Shown here: in pieces, positions 56,079 to 63,335 of the stretch
Layout: every line of letters starts with the position of its first letter
How positions within the stretch are numbered: position 1 is the first letter of the stretch
Source: UBA6168 sp965222975
GTDB lineage: Bacteria > Bacteroidota > Bacteroidia > Chitinophagales > Saprospiraceae
Assembly (NCBI GenBank): GCA_965222975.1
Contig: CBDCVJ010000023.1
Span: 62,001 to 126,000 of the forward strand
Direction: 5' to 3'
Length of the DNA stretch: 64,000 nt
Notes under the pieces: model-generated
Databases searched by the model: none
The model's input: the letters and a program-made list of their open reading frames with translations, nothing else
What the model was told of the DNA's origin: nothing
Made by a program: the position numbers and the translations under genes

Positions 56079-56124
56079 AACACAAAAACGCTCCGATCTG
56101 ACTCAGATCGGAGCGTTTTGTGTT
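56079..56124 (+). terminator. strong hairpin terminator after mscS
   Basis: An almost perfect 21-bp stem (AACACAAAAACGCTCCGATC ... GATCGGAGCGTTTTGTGTT, loop 3) 53 bp after the stop codon. The A/T-rich stem base makes it likely to work on both strands. Confidence 0.9.
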
Positions 56125-56143
56125 TGAGGAGGAATGTTGACAT

Positions 56144-56200
56144 CGAATAAATTTTAAACTAAAATCCCCATAAGCAGATATATGATTTAAAATTTATTCG
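56144..56200. repeat. 15-bp inverted repeat CGAATAAATTTTAAA
   Basis: Exact arms at 56144-56158 and 56186-56200. No association with a gene start is seen. Confidence 0.7.
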
Positions 56201-56225
56201 ATTTGTGGTTTTGAGGCTAAACTCT

Positions 56226-56258
56226 AAAAATAAAGACCCCGATGGCGAGCATCGGGGC
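56226..56258 (-). terminator. terminator of the hemD transcript
   Basis: CCCCGATGCTCGCCATCGGGG on the minus strand is followed by TCTTTATTTTT, 86 bp past the hemD stop. Confidence 0.8.
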
Positions 56259-56343
56259 TTCAAACAAACATACTATGAGAAAACAACTTGAAGATTGCTT
56301 TTATGTAAAAACAGTCTCCAAGAAATATTTTAACAAAAACATA

Positions 56344-57126
56344 TTAGTTCTTGTTCGATATTTTAAGGTAATTTTCCAAAGCCATCGTCATCGAAGGTAC
56401 ATTAGGGGCTGGTGCTTTGATGTTCAGAAACAGTCCTTTACCCTCTACTGCAGATGTTGTTGACTTTCCAAATCCGGCAATCCGGGTAGCTTTTTGTTCA
56501 AAGTCAGGAAAATTCTCGAACAATGCCTTGATGTCCAGTGGGCTAAAAAATACGATCACATCGTAATAGATGTCTTTCAGGTCGCTCAGGTCGCTGGTCA
56601 CAGTCTGGTACATCATGGCCTGTTGCCAATCAAAACCATTTTCTTCCAGGAACGCGCCGAAATTTCCCGAACCCAGGTTGGATGTGGGCAGCAGGAATTT
56701 TTCTTTGTCCTTGTGTTTCATCAAGGCTGGCTTGAGGTCCAAAACAGTCCGGACACCAGCAAAGACTTTCCTCTTCCTGTAAACAATGAACTTTTGGAGA
56801 TAATTGGCCACTGCTTCCGTTTTGCAGAAATACTTGGTGTCCTGCGGCATCCTAATCCTCATTTCTTCGCAGAGGCGGAAAAAATGCTCAATGGCATTTT
56901 TACTAGTAAAAATGATTGCAGAAAAATCATTAGGTTTGATCCGTTGCTTGCGGAACTCTTTAGCTGTCAGTCCTTCTACATGTATAAATGGCCTCCAGTC
57001 AATGGTTAGTCCGTATTTGGTTTCGAGGTCATAGTAGGGAGAACGTTCAGGCTTGGGTTGAGACACCAAAATAGTCTTTACTTTTTTGTAGGTCTCCTCA
57101 GTCACTTTACCTTTGATTACTTCCAT
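56344..57126 (-). CDS. hemD: uroporphyrinogen-III synthase
   Basis: This 260-aa protein has the two-lobed HemD fold pattern. The first lobe starts KTILVSQPKPERSPYYDL; the segment DFSAIIFTSKNAIEHFFRL is the family TSxxAV-like strand-helix. The second lobe carries PTSNLGSGNFGAFLEENGF and the C-terminal RIAGFGKSTTSAVEGKG. It closes hydroxymethylbilane to uroporphyrinogen III in tetrapyrrole synthesis, in the cytoplasm. DUF4271 directly upstream (47 bp) is the common Bacteroidota arrangement. Confidence 0.92.
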   Translation of the reverse strand: MEVIKGKVTEETYKKVKTILVSQPKPERSPYYDLETKYGLTIDWRPFIHVEGLTAKEFRKQRIKPNDFSAIIFTSKNAIEHFFRLCEEMRIRMPQDTKYFCKTEAVANYLQKFIVYRKRKVFAGVRTVLDLKPALMKHKDKEKFLLPTSNLGSGNFGAFLEENGFDWQQAMMYQTVTSDLSDLKDIYYDVIVFFSPLDIKALFENFPDFEQKATRIAGFGKSTTSAVEGKGLFLNIKAPAPNVPSMTMALENYLKISNKN

Positions 57127-57173
57127 TCGAAAGAAAAAATTTTAGTTTCTCGACATAGTTTGGCCGAATCCGC

Positions 57174-58097
57174 CTAATACACGCCAAGCAGTTTAAATGT
57201 GACTAGCAAAGGCGCCAATTCGACGGCGCAAAGATACAAGAAAAAGTGGAACTTGTGCCAAGCAAAAAACCTGTTGGCGATGAATAGCCCCCTTAATCCC
57301 CTGAACAGGATGGTTGCTAACAGCAAGGCAATGGTGAGTTTTATGACCAAGCCCGATATGCCTTCCGAGGCGTAGGCAATAAACAAAATCAAGGGAGTCA
57401 AAAATATGCCCATCATGATATTGAACACCGTGATGGTGAAATTGTATCGGCTGACCTCCTTTTCTATAGGGAAAACAAACTGCACAATACTCAATAAAAG
57501 GTGTTTGAACAAATAAAAGCCAGCTATGCCACCTATGCAAAGGAATAAGGTGCTGATATTGGACCCGGCAATTTTTAGGTTGAAATATTTAAGGGCAAGA
57601 AAAGTGAAGATGCCAGCATTGATGAAGAAGACCAAATACAGGATGAAATATCCAACATTGGCTTCGGCACCCTGTTCCCGGAGCAATTGGCTTAAAATAT
57701 TATCATTAAGGAAGGCCTGCCAAATTTTTGCAATGAAAATCCGAAAAATGGTGACGACCAGCGTCAGGATGACCATCATCGTCACGATGGTCACAAAAAG
57801 GAAGCGCTGATACAGTACATTTTTCTCTTTGACAGAAAGCGGCTTTTTCGATTGTTCGACTTGAAACTGAGGAGTAAAATTAGCAGGGCGGGAAGTGCCG
57901 CTAGATGAAGTCTGAGTAATGTCGAACGGATTGGAAGAAGCAGAAATGGTAATCATGCTATCCGGCGAATTGCCTTGGGGAAGCCTTGGTATTAGATCAA
58001 ATGGGCTAGCTGTTTGTTGTGATATTACAGACAATGGCACATGGAGGCACGCCAAAAAAAGAAAGGTAAATTTTATGAAGGTACTGAGTTTGTCCAT
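57174..58097 (-). CDS. DUF4271 family membrane protein
   Basis: I start at the ATG complementary to 58095-58097 (MDKLSTFIKFTFLFLACL), giving 307 aa; a TTG 36 bp upstream is less likely. After a signal-like segment comes a Ser/Pro-rich region, then about seven TM segments from residue ~95 onward. The DUF4271 hallmarks are in the C-terminal half: AGFYLFKHLLLSIVQFVF and FRGLRGLFIANRFFAWHKFHFFLYLCAVE. The function of the family is unknown. It is upstream of hemD on the same strand and likely co-transcribed. Confidence 0.88.
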   Translation of the reverse strand: MDKLSTFIKFTFLFLACLHVPLSVISQQTASPFDLIPRLPQGNSPDSMITISASSNPFDITQTSSSGTSRPANFTPQFQVEQSKKPLSVKEKNVLYQRFLFVTIVTMMVILTLVVTIFRIFIAKIWQAFLNDNILSQLLREQGAEANVGYFILYLVFFINAGIFTFLALKYFNLKIAGSNISTLFLCIGGIAGFYLFKHLLLSIVQFVFPIEKEVSRYNFTITVFNIMMGIFLTPLILFIAYASEGISGLVIKLTIALLLATILFRGLRGLFIANRFFAWHKFHFFLYLCAVELAPLLVTFKLLGVY

Positions 58098-58452
58098 AAT
58101 ATGTTGAAGTAGGGGCAAAGTTAGTTTTTCCAATTCAGATTTTGCTAGTGCCTTCAGAACTCTGAATTATAGAAGCTCTTTCCATGAAGAAGCCTCAAAA
58201 TGAAACAGCCTGTTAACGACGTGTTAAGTGTTTTTGATTAGGGCAAACAAACTTGATTTTTGCTGTCAGTAAAACAGTTTGGTCATTTTACAAACTACGC
58301 CAAACAGTTATTATAGCTACAAAGATGAGTAGGAAAGAGAAGAAAAAGTTTTGTTTTTCCCTTCTCTCTTCTGCCGAGACTGAGTTTTTTTTGTAACCAA
58401 TTAAAAATTAATTCCAAAAACATCCACTGTTAAGTAGATACCAGGTTTTTAA
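58098..58452. other. divergent promoter region (DUF4271 / histidine kinase)
   Basis: A 355-bp region without a gene. A purine-pyrimidine hairpin (AAGAGAAGAAAAA, 58335-58347, with TTTTTCCCTTCTC, 58354 on) is followed 15 bp later by eight T. This may be a leader hairpin of the kinase mRNA. Confidence 0.45.
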
Positions 58453-59721
58453 ATGAATAACAAGACCATCATAAGGGTCATCGTGTTTGGCTTTCTTGCC
58501 ATAATAGGTATCATAGCGATACAAGCCTATTTATTGGTCAACACATGGAATGTGGAAGAGAAAGAGTTTGAACAGAGTGTCTTTATTGCCTTGCAAAACG
58601 TGGCTGACCGTTTTGAAAAAATGGGCAGTTCGCCTCCAGCATACGACCTTATTAACCAGGTTTCTTCCAATTATTTTGTGGTAAATATCAATGACAATAT
58701 TAATCCGGCCGACCTTGAATATTTCTTGAGGTCGGAGTTGGAGCAAATCGGACTCCGGGAGGATTTCGATTATGGAATTTACAATTGCGATTCCCGGGCA
58801 ATGGCCTATGGTAAATACATCAGCTATTCTCCTGAGGAAGCCAAACCTGTTGATATCAAAGAGGAATTCCCAGTCACGGAGGATGAAAACCTAATTTATT
58901 ATTTTGGTATCCGTTTCCCCAACCGGACTTCCCAGATTCTCAGTAACATGCGGTTAACGTTGATATTTTCTGCAATTCTCCTGTTCACGATTTTGTTTTT
59001 CCTATACTCTATGTTTATCATTTTACAGCAAAAGAGATTGTCCGAGATGCAGAAGGATTTTATCAACAATATGACGCACGAATTTAAGACTCCCATTTCG
59101 ACCATAAAGGTTTCAACAGATGTATTTCTGAAAAGCCCTGAAATTGCCAATAGCAACCGCTTGTCAAAATATGCGAAAATCATTGATGAACAGAACACCC
59201 GCCTCAACAGCCAAGTAGAAAAAGTTCTACAACTTGCCCGTATTGAGAAAGGTAATTTTGAACTAAACAAAGAAAACATTGAACTGCACCTCCTATTGAA
59301 CAGCATTCTGGATAGTATTAGATTGCAGGTAGAAAAATTGGGCGGGACACTGACATCGGAATTTAATGCTACACATACTACCATTAATGCTGATAAACTT
59401 CATTTGACTAACATTGTCCACAACTTATTGGATAATGCCATGAAGTATTGTAAGAGCAAACCAACCATAATAGTCAGGACGGATAACGCTCCAGACGGAC
59501 ATGTATCGTTGACCATAAAAGATAAGGGGATCGGCATTGAAAAAGAGAATCTTGGAAAACTGTTCGATAAATTTTACCGGGTACCGACTGGTAATGTTCA
59601 TAATGTAAAAGGTTTTGGCCTTGGCCTGTTCTATACCAAAAATATCTGTGAAGCACATAATTGGAAAATATCTGTTGACAGCGAACCCGACCAAGGAACC
59701 ACCGTATCAATAGTTATGTAG
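58453..59721 (+). CDS. sensor histidine kinase, RprX-like
   Basis: This 422-aa protein has TM1 (VIVFGFLAIIGIIAIQAYLLV), a ~140-residue periplasmic sensor, and TM2 (LIFSAILLFTILFFLYSMFIIL). The HisKA dimerisation helix carries MTHEFKTP with phospho-acceptor His209. The HATPase domain has its N box (HLTNIVHNLLDNAMKYC), G1 (DKGIGIEKE) and G2 (GFGLGLFYTKNI). It resembles Bacteroides RprX, which has this layout without HAMP. The signal is unknown. The response regulator follows 85 bp downstream. Confidence 0.92.
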   Translation: MNNKTIIRVIVFGFLAIIGIIAIQAYLLVNTWNVEEKEFEQSVFIALQNVADRFEKMGSSPPAYDLINQVSSNYFVVNINDNINPADLEYFLRSELEQIGLREDFDYGIYNCDSRAMAYGKYISYSPEEAKPVDIKEEFPVTEDENLIYYFGIRFPNRTSQILSNMRLTLIFSAILLFTILFFLYSMFIILQQKRLSEMQKDFINNMTHEFKTPISTIKVSTDVFLKSPEIANSNRLSKYAKIIDEQNTRLNSQVEKVLQLARIEKGNFELNKENIELHLLLNSILDSIRLQVEKLGGTLTSEFNATHTTINADKLHLTNIVHNLLDNAMKYCKSKPTIIVRTDNAPDGHVSLTIKDKGIGIEKENLGKLFDKFYRVPTGNVHNVKGFGLGLFYTKNICEAHNWKISVDSEPDQGTTVSIVM

Positions 59722-59723
59722 TT

Positions 59724-59802
59724 TATTCGGCTATTGGCCGTTAGCTCTTAGCTGTTGGCCATTTACTAAAAACCAATAGCTAATCGCTAAAAACAAAACA
59801 CC
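59724..59802. repeat. word-like repeat between kinase and regulator
   Basis: Words TTAGCTCTTAGCTGTTGGCC and CCAATAGCTAATCGCTAA are partial complements of each other. They fill the spacer of this two-gene operon and end 5 bp before the regulator start. Confidence 0.6.
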
Positions 59803-59806
59803 AGCA

Positions 59807-60487
59807 ATGAAAGCACATTTATTATATGTTGAAGATGACGCCAGCCTGGGGTTCGTGACCCGCGACAATCTGGAATTGCAAGGTTATGAAGTGACCCATT
59901 TCGCTGACGGTCAATCGGCCATTGAAGCCATAGAGAACCATAAGTTTGACTTGTGTATATTAGATGTGATGCTACCCGGTGTGGACGGCTTTGCTATAGC
60001 AGAAGAAATCCGAAAATACGATACGCAAGTGCCCATTATTTTCCTTACGGCCAAATCGTTGAAAGAGGATAAAATAAAAGGGTTGAAACTGGGGGCGGAC
60101 GATTATATAACAAAGCCTTTTAGCATTGAGGAATTGATCTTGAAAATCGAAGTATTTCTCCGCCGTCGCACCATTGTCGCTCCAAATGCTGCCAAAAACT
60201 ATCGGTTCGGCACCTATAAGTTTGATTATGACAACCTTGACCTTTCCCATAATGGCGATTCTAAATCCCTCACCCAACGGGAAGCCGACCTGCTCAAACT
60301 ATTCCTCGAACAGCCCAATCAAGTCATCAAACGCTCCGATATCCTCGAGAGACTATGGGGGGAAGACGACTACTTCCTGGGCCGGAGCCTTGATGTTTTT
60401 ATTTCCCGCCTGCGCAAATACCTTAAACAAGATGAATCATTGAAAATTGAGAACATCCACGGGGTAGGGTTCCGGTTTAAGATGTGA
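59807..60487 (+). CDS. OmpR-family response regulator, RprY-like
   Basis: This 226-aa protein has a receiver domain (1-120) with acidic pocket EDD at residues 9-11, phospho-acceptor Asp53 in CILDVMLPG, Thr81 in FLTAK and Lys103 in TKPFS. The C-terminal winged helix (about 130-226) ends with the OmpR pattern FISRLRKYLKQDESLKIENI and GVGFRFKM. It pairs with the kinase upstream. The regulon is not known from sequence. Confidence 0.95.
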   Translation: MKAHLLYVEDDASLGFVTRDNLELQGYEVTHFADGQSAIEAIENHKFDLCILDVMLPGVDGFAIAEEIRKYDTQVPIIFLTAKSLKEDKIKGLKLGADDYITKPFSIEELILKIEVFLRRRTIVAPNAAKNYRFGTYKFDYDNLDLSHNGDSKSLTQREADLLKLFLEQPNQVIKRSDILERLWGEDDYFLGRSLDVFISRLRKYLKQDESLKIENIHGVGFRFKM

Positions 60488-60997
60488 TTGAATGGTCAAA
60501 TGGCTACATGGTTGAATGGCTTTTAAGTCAAACCTTCAATTTTTGCCTTTTTCAAAAAAACATATAACTATTTAACCATTTACCCTCTTTTTTGGCATCG
60601 TTCTTGTTTCCTAATCCTTTTTGAGAATACACCATTGAAATTTTAAATTTTACCCAGAAGGGGAATGTTCATAATAATTAGGCAATTAGACCTACTTGAG
60701 AAACTGTGACAAACGCTGGCTTCCTTTATGCCTTCCACACACTTTCCCAATTTTTTCCCACAGTTTTATTTTGAGAGCAACAACTTGGATTTATTCCAAT
60801 TGAAATAGCGAATAGGCTATTCCAAAAACTGCTTTATTTACCCTGTTTTCACACCCACACATCTACACAAAACTACACAGCATACAATAGTGCCGTCCGG
60901 CACAGAGAAAACTACATCCCGAAAAGACACTAAAGATTTATTAGTCGGTTTCAAATTCGGTGCAGGCTACCCATAGAACATATTGGCGTCTGCACTT

Positions 60998-61042
60998 TTT
61001 TTCACCCAGGGAATGTTCCCTCCAGCTTCCCTGGGTGAAAAA
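60998..61042. terminator. 16-bp perfect hairpin between convergent genes
   Basis: TTTTTCACCCAGGGAA and its complement TTCCCTGGGTGAAAAA flank a 14-base loop. A/T-rich ends on both sides allow terminator action for either strand, most likely for the lipoprotein transcript on the minus strand. Confidence 0.7.
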
Positions 61043-61045
61043 CAT

Positions 61046-61152
61046 CCCCCTGTTTCCGAAACCCCCTGTTTTCCATTGTCCTCCCTCAATGGGAAACCCC
61101 CTTCCGAAGTACCCCCATAAAAAACCTTCGGAAAGGAACACTGAACTCCCCC
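61046..61152 (-). repeat. five G5 runs (minus strand) interleaved with hairpins
   Basis: Runs of five C on the plus strand start at 61046, 61062, 61097, 61112 and 61148. Between them are short inverted repeats (TTCCATTG/CAATGGGAA; CCTTCCGAAG/CTTCGGAAAGG). On the minus strand this could form a G-quadruplex with long loops, in the 3' region of the lipoprotein mRNA. Confidence 0.55.
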
Positions 61153-61250
61153 TATTTTTCAAAAGCGGCTGGAAACATGCCTCCCACTTGGTTTCTGGCT
61201 GCTTTTTTATGTTTAGTGGCTAGTTGATCAGTGATTAGAAAGGGTTGGGC

Positions 61251-61985
61251 TTAATGTTTTCTGATTACCTCATGCGGAACACTTTCCATATTCCAGTCAA
61301 TCACCAAGCCTTTTGCCAGTCGCTGGGCCACTTCTTTTCCATATAAGATTTCGGTTAAATACAAGGCTGCTTCAAATGATTTAGCACCCCCGGCGGAAGT
61401 GATGTATTTACCGTCGTGGACAAATAGGGTGCTGTCCCGTACGTCGAGGTATGGGAACATTTCTTTGTATTTAGGAATATCACTTGGGAAAGTGGTTGAG
61501 GCAACGTCGTCCAACAAGCCTGCTTTTGCGAGCACGAATGCGCCGTCGCAGTGGGAAGTGACAAAGAGGGCATCCTTTGCAGTTTTTTTTACAAAGCCAA
61601 TCATGGCTTCATCCTCCAAATCACTGCCTAAATGATGCTCCGCACTTGGGACGATGAGGATGTCAATGGGAGGAAGTTGATCGGTGAGGTAGTTAAAATC
61701 AGGCAATAGGCGGATGCCTTCGAAGGTAGTTATTGGCTCAAGTGTATTGGCTACGAGAAAGGTGTTCATCGGTTTGATGTTTTCCCGAAAGATGGTGTGC
61801 TGAAAGATGTCGTAAGGGGCTGTAAGCTCTGTATTATAGACACCATCCATGATTAGAAAAGCGGCATTGTAGTGATTGGGGTGTATATCAGGCTTCCTAA
61901 TTGATACGGAAATGTTGTCATGGCCTTTTTGCTCATGGCATCCAAAAAATAAAAAAATAAAAAATAGGGGGGCGAAGTATTTCAT
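61251..61985 (-). CDS. DJ-1/PfpI-family lipoprotein
   Basis: This 244-aa protein has a lipoprotein signal ending LFFGC (acceptor Cys about residue 16). The DJ-1/PfpI domain starts at about residue 40 (AAFLIMDGVYNTELTAPYDIF). The nucleophile elbow is SHCDGAFVLAKAG with Cys146, preceded by the DILIVPSAEHH strand. Members of this superfamily are glyoxalase-, amidase- or chaperone-like; the ThiJ/AraC-N-type subgroup fits best. Export as a lipoprotein is unusual for a fold that is mostly cytoplasmic. It is a single gene on the minus strand. Confidence 0.85.
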   Translation of the reverse strand: MKYFAPLFFIFLFFGCHEQKGHDNISVSIRKPDIHPNHYNAAFLIMDGVYNTELTAPYDIFQHTIFRENIKPMNTFLVANTLEPITTFEGIRLLPDFNYLTDQLPPIDILIVPSAEHHLGSDLEDEAMIGFVKKTAKDALFVTSHCDGAFVLAKAGLLDDVASTTFPSDIPKYKEMFPYLDVRDSTLFVHDGKYITSAGGAKSFEAALYLTEILYGKEVAQRLAKGLVIDWNMESVPHEVIRKH

Positions 61986-62095
61986 GGCTGGTATTTTTGC
62001 AAAATAACAAGATTATTATTTAAAAATTTACCAGCCAATTATACATAGCTATGTTCCAAAAAAAAACTTGGAATTGCATGAACAAATAAATTTCT

Positions 62096-63073
62096 TTAAA
62101 CCAAAACCCTAGACAGCTTCAATAATTCATTCTCTTTTAATGCCCCTAGTTTTTCCCCTAAAAATTTCGCTATTTCAAACATGCCTTGACGACTATTCCC
62201 AGCTTCTAATTCTGCTTTCGAGTTGTAATTGGTATTGGTATTTACATCGTAAACAAAACGCTGCCCATTTTCATCCTCAGCGTATTCCAAAGCACCTATC
62301 CCAATTTCATTTGCTTTTAAAAAGGTCGCATATTTATTCAGGTCAGGATTATGATAATTATTAAGGATGGCAAATTTAGAGGCGCTGCTGTTCACACCGA
62401 CCGGGCAAAATGCATCTTGGATTTGGCAGGCATCCGCTGGGCATAATTGGAAGCCGCCGCTGGCATCAATACTTACTGCATATAAGAAATTCCCGCCCAC
62501 AAATTCTGCCCGGACAATACGGCCGCTGGCAGGTTTTACATATTGCTGCACCAACCAGATGCCATCCAGTGATTTGCCTAAACCACTATATTCAATAGTT
62601 TGGATAAGGCTTTCTTTACTATGGATCAATTGAACGCCAGCGCCTTTCCCTCCCCGGTTAGGCTTGACGATGAAAGGGAAAATATTCAATTGGTCAACGG
62701 CTTTTGGCAATAAATTCACATCATTGACGACTACCGTTTTTGGGTGCTGAATCCCAGCGGCTTGCAGTGCCATATATTGTTCAGATTTCCGCAGTTCCAA
62801 TTGCAAAGCCTTTCTTCCATTGATAACTGTCCTTCCGTGCCGTTCCAACCAGGATAACAAAGTACCTGTATATTCAGCCGCATAGCGGTGGTCCCTCGTA
62901 TGTGATGAAGCACTCATGCGGTTGTAAAAAATGCCCTCTGGGGGCGCTTGGGACAAATCAAGGCTCAGCTTGTCTATGAACCACTCCTCATATGGAAGTT
63001 GCAAGTCTTCAAAAGCGGCACGTAGCGGCACTACCCAAGCATCGTTTTCATGGATGACATAAATCTTTTTCAT
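62096..63073 (-). CDS. ATP-grasp (RimK-like) ligase
   Basis: This 325-aa protein has an N-terminal pre-ATP-grasp domain (KKIYVIHENDAWVVPLRAAFE; MSASSHTRDHRYAAEY). ATP-grasp signatures follow: FIVKPNRGGKGAGVQLI (ATP Lys and Gly-rich loop), QQYVKPASGRIVRAEFVGG, and the metal/ATP site YDVNTNTNYNSKAE. The family forms amide bonds between carboxylates and amines or thiols of amino acids or peptides. The substrate cannot be inferred. The gene is preceded by a terminator and a poly-cysteine micro-ORF, suggesting control by cysteine supply. Confidence 0.85.
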   Translation of the reverse strand: MKKIYVIHENDAWVVPLRAAFEDLQLPYEEWFIDKLSLDLSQAPPEGIFYNRMSASSHTRDHRYAAEYTGTLLSWLERHGRTVINGRKALQLELRKSEQYMALQAAGIQHPKTVVVNDVNLLPKAVDQLNIFPFIVKPNRGGKGAGVQLIHSKESLIQTIEYSGLGKSLDGIWLVQQYVKPASGRIVRAEFVGGNFLYAVSIDASGGFQLCPADACQIQDAFCPVGVNSSASKFAILNNYHNPDLNKYATFLKANEIGIGALEYAEDENGQRFVYDVNTNTNYNSKAELEAGNSRQGMFEIAKFLGEKLGALKENELLKLSRVLV

Positions 63074-63100
63074 TGGATTACTTTTTAAAATTTCCGCAAT

Positions 63101-63134
63101 AAAAAAAGCCTCCCCGAATGGAAAGGCTTTTTTA
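63101..63134 (-). terminator. intrinsic terminator in the leader of the ATP-grasp gene
   Basis: On the minus strand AAAAAGCCTTTCC / GGGGAGGCTTTTT forms a stem (loop ATTC, one mismatch) followed by seven T, 27 bp before the ATP-grasp start codon. It lies between the micro-ORF and the gene, so it would stop transcription unless an alternative fold forms. Confidence 0.88.
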
Positions 63135-63147
63135 GCTGTGTTATTTT

Positions 63148-63166
63148 TATGTTACACTATAACATA
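63148..63166. repeat. short palindrome overlapping the end of the micro-ORF
   Basis: TATGTTA / TAACATA with a 5-base loop covers the last codons and stop of the micro-ORF and lies just before the terminator. It may be a pause or pre-terminator hairpin. Confidence 0.5.
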
Positions 63167-63240
63167 CGCTTCCCATTCAGGTCGGTTGACTTGAGACAAC
63201 AGCAACAGCAAGAAGCGATATGTTTATTGATTTTCATCAT
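63157..63240 (-). CDS. 27-residue micro-ORF with five consecutive cysteines (candidate leader peptide)
   Basis: Start ATG at 63238-63240, stop TAG at 63157-63159. The peptide is MMKINKHIASCCCCC followed by LKSTDLNGKRML; the Cys codons (TGC TGT TGC TGT TGT) occupy 63196-63210. It is too short for ordinary gene finding. Five Cys in a row just before an intrinsic terminator and a biosynthetic-type gene match the plan of amino-acid-responsive attenuators, in which ribosome stalling at scarce-aminoacyl-tRNA codons prevents the terminator. Poly-cysteine leader peptides with such a role are known in mycobacteria. A CAAATTTG element (63252-63259) close to the -7 consensus would give a nearly leaderless transcript. 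Alternatively it could be a modified peptide substrate of the ATP-grasp enzyme. Confidence 0.6.
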   Translation of the reverse strand: MMKINKHIASCCCCCLKSTDLNGKRML

Positions 63241-63335
63241 TTTGAAAAAGGCAAATTTGAAGCCAGTTTTGAGTAAACGCTCGATTGGGGTTTAAGTTTT
63301 ACAAGCTGCAAAAAAAAAATTGACCCAATGATTTA

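Larger units (their letters stand above)
56027..56343. other. intergenic region with terminators and an inverted repeat
   Basis: It separates convergent genes (MscS, plus; HemD, minus). It contains a strong terminator at 56079-56124, an inverted repeat at 56144-56200 and a minus-strand terminator at 56226-56258. No gene is visible. Confidence 0.6.
60488..61250. other. 0.76-kb non-coding region with word repeats and C-rich hairpins
   Basis: It separates the regulator (plus) and the DJ-1-like lipoprotein (minus) genes, which converge. Word-like AACCATTT repeats occupy the left end (60488-60590). The middle is AT-rich without a feature. The right third carries three hairpins and five C5 runs. 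No credible protein gene. Confidence 0.5.
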
